From Flavobacterium gyeonganense (GTDB lineage: Bacteria > Bacteroidota > Bacteroidia > Flavobacteriales > Flavobacteriaceae), in the NCBI RefSeq assembly GCF_029625295.1, contig NZ_CP121112.1, positions 1,054,001 through 1,118,000 of the forward strand: a stretch of 64,000 nt of DNA. The letters run 5' to 3'. Below the pieces are notes generated by a model, which was not told where the DNA came from, made no database searches, and saw only the letters and a program-made list of their open reading frames with translations. The position numbers and the translations under genes were made by a program. This document shows positions 54,535 to 61,949 of this stretch, one piece after another; the first letter of the stretch is position 1, and each line of letters opens with the position of its first letter.

Positions 54535-56228
54535 TTACTTTTGTTGACTTCTAAAAAAGTGAGTTTCAAAGATAGCAGAATTCCCTACATTATCAACTAC
54601 TTCGATTTTTAAATCGTTACCCCCTTCAGCCACTATATTATCATCAAAACGATGGGTTATTTTTTTTGTTTTATTATCATATTCAAATAAAATCCAATTC
54701 CCATTTAAATAACCATTATAAGATTTAATCCCGGATAAATTATCGCTAATTACAAACTGAATAGTTTTAACATCACTAATCCATTTATCCTGAATAGGTT
54801 TTGTAATTTGTATTACTGGCGCAATTGTATCTAAAACCAAAGCATACTGCCCCAGTATTTTTGATTTCGCAGTAAAAACATCATTTTTTCTGGTAGTAGC
54901 ATTATAACTTTTACTGTTACCGCTTATTCTTGCAATAAAAAGTTTATCCCTTAAAGCTTCAGAATACGTACTGTCCTTTATAGTAACAGTAAAATTTGAA
55001 TGTACCGGAACAACATCTTCGTGAATATAAATCCGATTGTTTTTTACATCAAAATTCAAATTAAAATCTTCATAAAAAGTTCCGGCAGGAAAAAAACAGA
55101 CATATTATCTTTTTCAAAATTTGAGTCTTTATTGTATTGGATGCGATATTTTGATGTGATGGGCTCTTCATCTACAACCGGTACTTCTGAATCATATTCG
55201 ACTGGAACCGTGACTGAATTCATATTACCAAAATAGTCCGAAACCTCAATTCTGTAAGTTGAAGTCAGATTAGGTTCAACCGGAATAATTCCACGAAGCG
55301 AATCTGTTTTTATAATACTGAGTGCAAAAGGCGTTTTCATAAATAACTTTTGCACACGCTGACCTGTTCTTTTATATCTTGGGTAATCGATAAAGGCATT
55401 AATAAAACGCATCTCATCGAAAGAATAAGTATTAAACTGATAATTATATTTAGGATCACCATTTAAAAAACCTGTCACATTAAAAACTCCATTTTTGTTT
55501 TTTGAGACATCGTCAAAATCGACAGCATTAATTCCGAAACCAATTTTCCCATTAGCTTTTACTTTGCCCGCCAGGTATGTCCCATCTTTTTGAAGCGAAA
55601 GATTCAACAATAAAGGCTGTTTAGACTGATTTACTGTTACATTATCCATTGGATAAACAAACACACTTGAAATAGTTGGTTTTTTATTATCAGCTATATG
55701 CTGATCAAATCCAAAAAACATAGGATTTATAACGAACTCTGTTTTTGTATCACGAAACTCAAAGTGCAGATGCGGCCCTTCAGAAGAGCCTGTATTTCCT
55801 GAAAGCGCAATTATTTGACCTTTGGTAACCGGGAGTTCATCCGGTTTCGGAAACATTTCAATTTCAAAGGCCTTTTCCTGATAATGTGTTTTGTGAATAT
55901 ATTCCTGTATTGTTCCCACTGCTGTCTGCAAATGCCCATAAACCGTAGTAAAACCGTTTGGATGCGTGATATAGATACACTTTCCATTTCCAAAAGTTGA
56001 AATTTTTATTCTGGATACATAACCATCAGCAACTGCGTAAACATTCAAACCTTCTCTTTGATTGGTTTTCAGATCGAATCCGGCATGAAAATGATTGGGC
56101 CTTAACTCTCCAAAATTACCCGATAGCTGCATCGGAATATCAAGTGGCGGGCGAAAATAATCTTTTGGATACTGAACCTGTGCAAAAACAAAACTGTAAA
56201 AAAATAAAAAAACCGAATAAAATTTCAT
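54535..56228 (-). pseudogene. M23 family (LytM) metallopeptidase, single-base frameshift
   Basis: The upstream frame (start 56228, MKFYSVFLFFYSFVFAQ signal; 56237 also possible) holds an M23 domain: HFHAGFDLKTNQREGLNVYAVADGYVSRI, YITHPNGFTTVYGHLQ and EGPHLHFEFRD, with the zinc-binding His and Asp residues. The downstream frame continues LNFDVKNNRIYIHEDVVPVHSNFTVTIKD. They join after adding one base to the seven-A run at 55090-55096, giving VFFPAGTFYEDFN and 564 residues. It cuts peptidoglycan or a related peptide in the envelope. First gene of the operon with the TonB receptor. Confidence 0.9.
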
Positions 56229-56349
56229 AGGTAACATTTTTGCTAAGATAAAAATTAAGGAGGGAAAAACCGAAGGATAAACCCCAAAAATACAAATCAC
56301 TGAATTTCATCAATTTGATTATTTTTAATGTAAAAAAATCGATAAAAAA

Positions 56350-56379
56350 TTGCATTAATAAAAAGGAATATTAACTTTG
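56350..56379 (+). promoter_or_regulatory. Promoter of the coiled-coil/zapA operon
   Basis: TTG (56350-56352) and TAACTTTG (56372-56379) are separated by 19 bases, an excellent match to the -33/-7 pattern, 29 bases before the ATG at 56408. Confidence 0.7.
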
Positions 56380-56407
56380 TAGGATTAAGTAATGAATAGG
56401 ATTTACA

Positions 56408-56698
56408 ATGAGTGTAATTGCTGAAATAATTGATACTCTTGAATATAAAGTTGAAAAGCTTTTTACGAAATCAAAAGCTTTAGAAAAAAACAATCAGGAT
56501 CTACGATTAGAATTAAACAAGGCAGCGCAAATTATCCAGAAACAATCTGAAGAAATTGAAGCTTTGAAGAAGCAATATGAAACACTTAAGATAGCCAATT
56601 CGTTGCTCGGCAGCGACAATAACAAGAGAGAGACAAAGCTTAAAATAAATTCATTAATTCGCGAAATTGATTACTGTATTGCACAACTATCAGACTAG
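56408..56698 (+). CDS. Short coiled-coil protein upstream of zapA
   Basis: A 96-residue protein almost wholly predicted as coiled coil (IDTLEYKVEKLFTKSKALEKNNQDLRLELNKAAQIIQKQSEEIEALKKQYETLKIANSLLG), followed by a short helical tail (KLKINSLIREIDYCIAQLSD). It lies 5 bases before zapA in the same operon. By size, composition and position it may be a ZapB-like partner of ZapA at the division ring, but this is inference. Confidence 0.8.
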   Translation: MSVIAEIIDTLEYKVEKLFTKSKALEKNNQDLRLELNKAAQIIQKQSEEIEALKKQYETLKIANSLLGSDNNKRETKLKINSLIREIDYCIAQLSD

Positions 56699-56703
56699 TA
56701 AAT

Positions 56704-56997
56704 ATGGACGGGAAGCTTAAAATTAAAGTATCAGTTGCAGACCGGGTTTATCCGTTAACGGTGGAGCCTGCTCAGGAAGAAGGACTTAGAAGTGCTTCAA
56801 GAAAAATTGACGCTATGATTAAGCAATTCGAAGAAAATTACGCAGTTCGTGACAAACAAGATGTATTGGCTATGTGTGCCCTGCAATTTGCATCACAAGT
56901 AGAACAAAAGCAAATTGATAATACTAATGACGGACTTGAAACCATCGAAAGAATTAAAAGATTAAATTCGCTATTGGATCAATATCTCGAAAATTAA
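56704..56997 (+). CDS. zapA: Cell division protein ZapA
   Basis: A 97-residue ZapA: KIKVSVADRVYPLTVEPAQEEGLRSASRKIDAMIKQFEE, then DKQDVLAMCALQFASQVEQKQID and a C-terminal helix. ZapA tetramers cross-link FtsZ filaments at midcell. Full length for the family. It is followed by 6S RNA, as in many bacteria where the two are neighbours. Confidence 0.93.
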   Translation: MDGKLKIKVSVADRVYPLTVEPAQEEGLRSASRKIDAMIKQFEENYAVRDKQDVLAMCALQFASQVEQKQIDNTNDGLETIERIKRLNSLLDQYLEN

Positions 56998-57019
56998 ACG
57001 TTCTTTACATAAACTAAGA

Positions 57020-57186
57020 TACTGCCTACATTAGTTCACAATTGGTAAACTCAACACTAACAAATTAGAATGAGCAAATCGTCGCTACTATAGTATGCCA
57101 TGCCCCGGCTTGGAAACTTGAACAGTGAGTTAGCTCAAAACTTGTCTTTACGAGTTTATTCAAGCAATTAATGTAGGCTTTTTTTA
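57020..57186 (+). ncRNA. ssrS: 6S RNA (6S-Flavo type)
   Basis: The region between zapA and rny is GC-richer than its flanks. It has perfectly complementary ends GCCTACATTA (57024-57033) and TAATGTAGGC (57169-57178), followed by a run of seven T residues as terminator. The closing stem, the roughly 160-base length, the large internal region expected to mimic an open promoter, and the location directly after zapA all fit 6S RNA, which binds and inhibits housekeeping RNA polymerase. I infer the family from structure and position; no covariance search was possible. Confidence 0.8.
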
Positions 57187-57205
57187 TATATAAACTTTAA
57201 CAAAC

Positions 57206-58768
57206 ATGGACATAATAACAATCATTATTTCAGGTATTGTAGGTATTGCAGCAGGTTTTGCAATAGCTAAAATTATCGAGAAAAGTAATATTTCTAACCT
57301 AATCAAAAACGCTAAAAAAGAAGCAGCTTCAATTTTAAAAGATGCTAATTTAGAGGCAGAAAACATTAAAAAAGATAAAATCCTTCAGGCAAAAGAAAAA
57401 TTTATTGAGTTAAAAGCTGAACACGAACAAGTAATTTTGGCACGTGATAAAAAAGTTGCAGAAGTTGAAAAAAGAGTTCGCGATAAAGAGTCACAAATTT
57501 CAAATGAATTATCTAAAGCTAAAAAAATAAACGACGATTTCGAAGCAAAAACTCAGGAGTATAACAACAAAATTGAGCTTCTAGACAAAAAACAGGCTGA
57601 AGTTGAAAAACTACACAAAAGTCAGTTACAGCAACTGGAAGTAATTTCAGGACTTTCTGCTGAAGAAGCAAAAGAACAATTAGTAGAAGGGTTAAAAGCT
57701 GAAGCCAAAAGTAAAGCTATGTCTCACATTCAGGAAACTATTGAAGAGGCAAAACTTACAGCTCAGCAAGAAGCTAAAAAAATCATCATCAACACAATTC
57801 AAAGAGTTGGAACTGAAGAAGCAGTAGAGAATTGTGTTTCTGTATTTAATATTGAATCTGATGATGTTAAAGGTAGAATTATCGGTCGTGAAGGACGTAA
57901 CATTAGAGCTTTAGAAGCTGCTACAGGAGTAGAAATCATTGTTGACGACACACCTGAAGCGATTATCCTATCCTGTTTCGACCCGGTCCGCAGGGAAATT
58001 GCTCGTTTATCATTACACAAGTTGGTGACTGACGGACGTATTCACCCGGCAAGAATTGAAGAAGTTGTTGCTAAAACGGCTAAACAAATTGATGACGAAA
58101 TTATCGAAGTTGGAAAACGTACCGTTATAGACTTAGGAATTCACGGATTACACCCTGAATTGATCAAAGTTGTAGGTAGAATGAAATACCGTTCTTCTTA
58201 CGGGCAAAATTTATTACAGCACTCCAGAGAAGTTTCTAAACTTTGTGGTATCATGGCTGCAGAATTAGGTCTAAACGTAAAATTAGCCAAAAGAGCAGGT
58301 TTACTTCACGATATTGGTAAAGTGCCGGACACTGAAAGCGATTTACCTCACGCTTTATTAGGTATGCAATGGGCTGAGAAATATGGTGAGAAAGAAGAAG
58401 TATGCAATGCTATTGGAGCTCACCACGACGAGATTGAAATGAAATCACTATTATCACCAATTATTCAGGTTTGTGATGCGATTTCAGGCGCAAGACCAGG
58501 CGCAAGACGCCAGGTTTTGGATTCCTATATCCAGCGTCTGAAAGATCTTGAAGATGTAGCTTATGGCTTCAGCGGTGTTAAAAACGCTTATGCAATTCAG
58601 GCGGGTAGAGAACTTCGTGTAATTGTAGAAAGCGAAAAAGTTTCTGATGATAATGCAGCTAATTTATCTTTCGAAATTTCACAAAAAATTCAAACTGAAA
58701 TGACTTATCCGGGTCAGGTAAAAGTGACCGTGATCCGCGAAACAAGAGCAGTAAATATTGCCAAATAA
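57206..58768 (+). CDS. rny: Ribonuclease Y
   Basis: A 520-residue membrane-anchored endoribonuclease: N-terminal membrane helix ([21 protein letters not shown]), a long coiled coil (about 25-205), a KH RNA-binding domain ([29 protein letters not shown]) and an HD domain with LLHDIGK and the surrounding metal-binding His/Asp residues. It starts mRNA decay. Full length and intact. It starts 19 bases after the 6S RNA T-run. Confidence 0.96.
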   Translation: MDIITIIISGIVGIAAGFAIAKIIEKSNISNLIKNAKKEAASILKDANLEAENIKKDKILQAKEKFIELKAEHEQVILARDKKVAEVEKRVRDKESQISNELSKAKKINDDFEAKTQEYNNKIELLDKKQAEVEKLHKSQLQQLEVISGLSAEEAKEQLVEGLKAEAKSKAMSHIQETIEEAKLTAQQEAKKIIINTIQRVGTEEAVENCVSVFNIESDDVKGRIIGREGRNIRALEAATGVEIIVDDTPEAIILSCFDPVRREIARLSLHKLVTDGRIHPARIEEVVAKTAKQIDDEIIEVGKRTVIDLGIHGLHPELIKVVGRMKYRSSYGQNLLQHSREVSKLCGIMAAELGLNVKLAKRAGLLHDIGKVPDTESDLPHALLGMQWAEKYGEKEEVCNAIGAHHDEIEMKSLLSPIIQVCDAISGARPGARRQVLDSYIQRLKDLEDVAYGFSGVKNAYAIQAGRELRVIVESEKVSDDNAANLSFEISQKIQTEMTYPGQVKVTVIRETRAVNIAK

Positions 58769-58789
58769 ATTCACAAAAATATCTTTATA

Positions 58790-58821
58790 AAAAAACTTCT
58801 CATACCGAGAAGTTTTTTTTT
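58790..58821. terminator. Bidirectional hairpin terminator
   Basis: AAAAACTTCTC pairs with GAGAAGTTTTT around a 5-base loop with A/T flanks, between the convergent rny and xerD genes. Confidence 0.85.
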
Positions 58822-58860
58822 ATATTTCTGATTTTAAACTAGACCTCAAAACAAGACAAA

Positions 58861-59762
58861 TTATCTTCTGGGATGAAAAGTATGCATTACTTCTTTTAGA
58901 AAACTTCTGTCTAAATGGACATAGATTTCTGTGGTAGTTATAGACTCGTGGCCAAGCATTAATTGTATCGAACGCAAATCAGCTCCATTTTCAAGTAAAT
59001 GCGTAGCAAATGAATGCCTCAAAGTATGTGGACTGATATTTTTATTTAAACCCGTTTTTACCGCCAAATCTTTTATAATAGTAAAAATCATAGCCCGGGT
59101 TAATTGACTGCCTCTACGATTCAAAAACAAGGTGTCTTCATAGCCTTTTTTGATATTTAAATGACTCCTTATTTCTTTTTGATAAATAGTAATATATTTC
59201 TGCGTTAAATCACCAATCGGGACAAAACGTTCTTTATTGCCCTTTCCTGTAATTTTAATAAATCCTTCTTCAAAAAAAGGTCTGAAATTTTTAAAGAAAT
59301 CAATTCAGAAACACGAAGCCCGCAACCGTATAAAGTTTCAAGCATCGCCCTATTCCTTTCGCCTTCATTTGAACTTAAATCTATTACGGCTATCAATTTA
59401 TCAATTTCTTCTACTGATAACGTATCCGGAAGCTTACGCCCTGTTTTTGGGGTCTCGATCAGTTCCATGGGATTATCGTTACGATAATCCTCAAAAACCA
59501 AATAATTAAAAAAACTCTTTAAGCCCGAAATAATCCTGGCCTGCGAACGTGGATTCACTTCTTTTGAAACCGAATAGATAAACTGCTGCACTGTTTCATC
59601 TGAAATTTTTATTGGAGAAACCTCTATTTTACCTTCTTCTAAAAAAAGATGGAGCCTTTCAATATCAAAACTATAATTTTCAATTGTGTTTTTGGACAAA
59701 CCACGCTCAATCCGTAAATACGACTGATAATCTTTTATGTACGTTTTCCAATTCATATTCAC
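58861..59762 (-). pseudogene. xerD: Tyrosine site-specific recombinase XerD, single-base frameshift
   Basis: The upstream frame (from 59762) has the N-terminal SAM-like domain (YQSYLRIERGLSKNTIENYSFDIERLHLFL) and the first catalytic Arg region (ETLYGCGLRVSELISLKISD). The downstream frame has KGNKERFVPIGD, SPHTLRHSFATHLLENGADLRSIQLMLGHESITTTEIYVHL with the remaining Arg/His residues and the Tyr nucleophile. One extra base in the seven-A run at 59272-59278 restores DLFFEEGFIKITGKGNKE and a 300-residue protein. XerC/D resolve chromosome dimers at dif and are essential-like, so an intact gene is expected; an error is likely. Confidence 0.92.
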
Positions 59763-59784
59763 AAAGTAACATCTTTTTGGGCAT

Positions 59785-59815
59785 AAAAAAACCTTCCGGT
59801 TAGGGAAGGTTTTAA
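59785..59815 (-). terminator. Terminator of the barrel-protein gene
   Basis: AAAACCTTCC pairs with GGAAGGTTTT around a 6-base loop, just after the stop at 59836 on the minus strand. Confidence 0.85.
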
Positions 59816-59835
59816 AATATAAGTTTAATTACAAA

Positions 59836-60420
59836 TTAGAATTTGTAAACAACACCTAAGTTGATTGAATCAAGATTAGCTCCTAAACCAAAAGAATTAG
59901 TTTTTTCTGCTCCATCTCCACCATTATCATTTGAAGTAAAGCCTAATCCAGCCCATGTAGCCTCAATAGCGAAATTGCTAGATACGAAATAGCTTAAACC
60001 TAATCCTAAGTTTGCACCAATTTCATTAGCTTTAGCATCAGCTAATTTATCATCAACACTACTGTAGTCAACTCCTAATTCACCAAATAAAGAGAAATCA
60101 GAAGATGGTGTAAAATAGTATCTACCGAAAGCACCAACTGATAATCTTGCCTCGTCTCTAGTATCTGTAACTGCATTTTCAGCTTTGTCAGATCTGTATC
60201 CTAATCTACCACCGATAGCAATATTATCAGTAACAAAGAAACCAACTTTTGGAGCAATTTCAAATCCTGATTCTTTAACATCTCCAGTTTTATCTGAAGA
60301 AATCCCTACAGATCCAGAAATAAAAACATTACCTTTAGAAAATCCTTTTCCTGTAGAATCTTGTGCATTAGCAAATCCAAATGCTAAAACAGCAACCATT
60401 GATAAAACAATTTTTTTCAT
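59836..60420 (-). CDS. Outer-membrane beta-barrel porin-like protein
   Basis: A 194-residue protein with a signal peptide (MKKIVLSMVAVLAFGFANAQ) and alternating strands (VFISGSVGISSDKTG, FEIAPKVGFFVTDNIAIGGRLGY, RLSVGAFGRYYF, LFGELGVDYSS, IGANLGLGLSYFVSSNFAIEATW), ending in LDSINLGVVYKF with a terminal Phe. This is the small eight-stranded barrel pattern (OmpX/PorT-like). Structural role or small pore; specific function unknown. Strong promoter upstream (60453-60485). Confidence 0.88.
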   Translation of the reverse strand: MKKIVLSMVAVLAFGFANAQDSTGKGFSKGNVFISGSVGISSDKTGDVKESGFEIAPKVGFFVTDNIAIGGRLGYRSDKAENAVTDTRDEARLSVGAFGRYYFTPSSDFSLFGELGVDYSSVDDKLADAKANEIGANLGLGLSYFVSSNFAIEATWAGLGFTSNDNGGDGAEKTNSFGLGANLDSINLGVVYKF

Positions 60421-60768
60421 TTTTTTTAAATTAATTAAGTTAATTATGACGGCAAATCTATATCATTTGACTCTAACGAACCAAACATTATTCTAAAAAA
60501 AACACTTCAATATGTTATAAAAATTCCTATTAAAACAAACAAAAAACTAACTATCAAATAATTACATTTTTAAAAATCACTAAAAATAGTGAGAGAAAAA
60601 AACATTAATTGTTAGTAAAATTCTTTCATTAACACAATTAATTACCTTAGCAGGTTATAATGCTGAATGAAAAAATGGAAATATTGAAACTAAAGACAGC
60701 AATAATTATAAATATTCTGAGTTTATATTAACGTTACTTTGTACATCTAAAATCTTAAAATTAACATT
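60421..60768. other. Divergent intergenic region between two barrel-protein genes
   Basis: Contains the minus-strand promoter at 60453-60485; the rest is AT-rich. A possible weak plus-strand -7-like TTACTTTG lies near 60733-60741 for the second gene. I see no RNA gene or repeat. Confidence 0.5.
60453..60485 (-). promoter_or_regulatory. Promoter of the 59836-60420 barrel gene
   Basis: On the minus strand TTTG (60485-60482) and TAGATTTG (60460-60453) are 21 bases apart, 33 bases before the ATG. Confidence 0.6.
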
Positions 60769-61326
60769 ATGAAAAAAGTACTTTTAGCAGTCATTTTGTT
60801 TCTTGGAACAGCTGCATCCATTCAGGCACAGTTATTAAAAATAGGGGTTAAAGCAGGGGTTAACTTTGCAAATCAAACAGGGGATGCCACTGATGCACCT
60901 GGAATTGACAAAGAAGGAATAACAAGCTACCATGCAGGTTTAGTAGCCGAGATTAAATTGCTAGACAGATTTGCTGTTCAGCCAGAGCTTTTATATTCAA
61001 CTCAGGGAGCTACATACAAAAATGCTGTTGACGAATTTAAAAATGAACTAGGTTATTTATCTATACCTGTTATGGCCAAATTTTATTTAACAGATTCTTT
61101 CAGTCTTGAAGTAGGACCACAAGCTTCATTTTTATTGAGTGAGAAGGATAATGTAGATTTTGAGGACGCAGAAACTTTTGAATTTGGTGTGAATGCCGGA
61201 TTAGGATTTAAGATAACTGAAAATTTCTTTATTCAGGGTCGTTATGGTTTAGGATTAACGGATGCTACAAAAAATGCAGATGTTAAAAATACAACCATAC
61301 AATTGTCTGCTGGATTTATGTTCTAA
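60769..61326 (+). CDS. PorT-like outer-membrane beta-barrel protein
   Basis: A 185-residue protein with signal peptide (MKKVLLAVILFLGTAASIQAQ) and barrel strands: LKIGVKAGVNFANQTG, YHAGLVAEIKLLDRFAVQPELLYSTQGATYK, LSIPVMAKFYLTDSFSLEVGPQASFLLSE, FGVNAGLGFKITENFFIQGRYGLG, ending IQLSAGFMF. This is the PorT/outer-membrane beta-barrel family common in Bacteroidota, distinct from the neighbour on the other strand. Function unknown. Terminator at 61346-61380. Confidence 0.9.
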   Translation: MKKVLLAVILFLGTAASIQAQLLKIGVKAGVNFANQTGDATDAPGIDKEGITSYHAGLVAEIKLLDRFAVQPELLYSTQGATYKNAVDEFKNELGYLSIPVMAKFYLTDSFSLEVGPQASFLLSEKDNVDFEDAETFEFGVNAGLGFKITENFFIQGRYGLGLTDATKNADVKNTTIQLSAGFMF

Positions 61327-61345
61327 ATAATATCACATACTTTTA

Positions 61346-61380
61346 TAAAAACCGTTCTGTTAATTAGGACGGTTTTTTTA
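61346..61380 (+). terminator. Terminator of PorT-like gene
   Basis: AAAACCGT pairs with ACGGTTTT followed by a T-run. Confidence 0.75.
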
Positions 61381-61465
61381 TTTTTACAGAGTTCAATTGC
61401 AATGACAATATCAAAAGTCAATTACAATGACGATGTCAAATTTAATATCAATATTAAAATCTTAT

Positions 61466-61879
61466 ATGAAAATTGCTATCATCAACGGTCCAAATTTAAA
61501 TCTGTTAGGAAAACGTGAACCTGAAGTTTACGGAAGCCAGACATTTGAAGATTATTTTGACACACTGAAACAAAAATTCCCAAACATTGAACTTTCCTAC
61601 TATCAAAGCAATATTGAAGGCGAACTGATTGGAAAAATTCAGGAAGTGGGCTTTACATTTGATGGAATTATTTTAAATGCCGGTGCTTATACCCATACTT
61701 CAATTGGCCTGGGCGATGCGATGAAAGCTGTAACCACTCCGGTTATTGAAGTTCATATCTCTAATACTTATGCCCGGGAAAGCTTTAGACATCAATCGTA
61801 TTTATCCGGAAATGCAAAAGGGGTTATTCTGGGTTTCGGATTAAAAAGTTACGAACTCGCTATTCAGTCATTCCTGTAA
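61466..61879 (+). CDS. aroQ: Type II 3-dehydroquinate dehydratase
   Basis: A 137-residue protein starting MKIAIINGPNLNLLGKREPEVYG, with the catalytic Arg and the Tyr in the flexible loop, NAGAYTHTSIGLGDAM, and EVHISNTYARESFRHQSYLS carrying the catalytic His region. It converts 3-dehydroquinate to 3-dehydroshikimate in the shikimate pathway. The frame is open to 61427, but the ATG at 61466 gives the normal family N-terminus. Confidence 0.95.
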   Translation: MKIAIINGPNLNLLGKREPEVYGSQTFEDYFDTLKQKFPNIELSYYQSNIEGELIGKIQEVGFTFDGIILNAGAYTHTSIGLGDAMKAVTTPVIEVHISNTYARESFRHQSYLSGNAKGVILGFGLKSYELAIQSFL

Positions 61880-61924
61880 ACAGTTATTTAACAAATAATT
61901 AATAAGCTCATTTTCGACTTATTT

Positions 61925-61932
61925 TATTTTTG
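61925..61932 (+). promoter_or_regulatory. -7 promoter box before the DUF5686 gene
   Basis: TATTTTTG (TAnnTTTG) lies 18 bases before the ATG at 61950. Confidence 0.5.
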
Positions 61933-61949
61933 TAAGAGAAACTTTTTAC

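Noticed and set aside
58861..59130. A separate short integrase gene
   Set aside because: It is the C-terminal half of xerD, out of frame by one base; not a mobile-element integrase.
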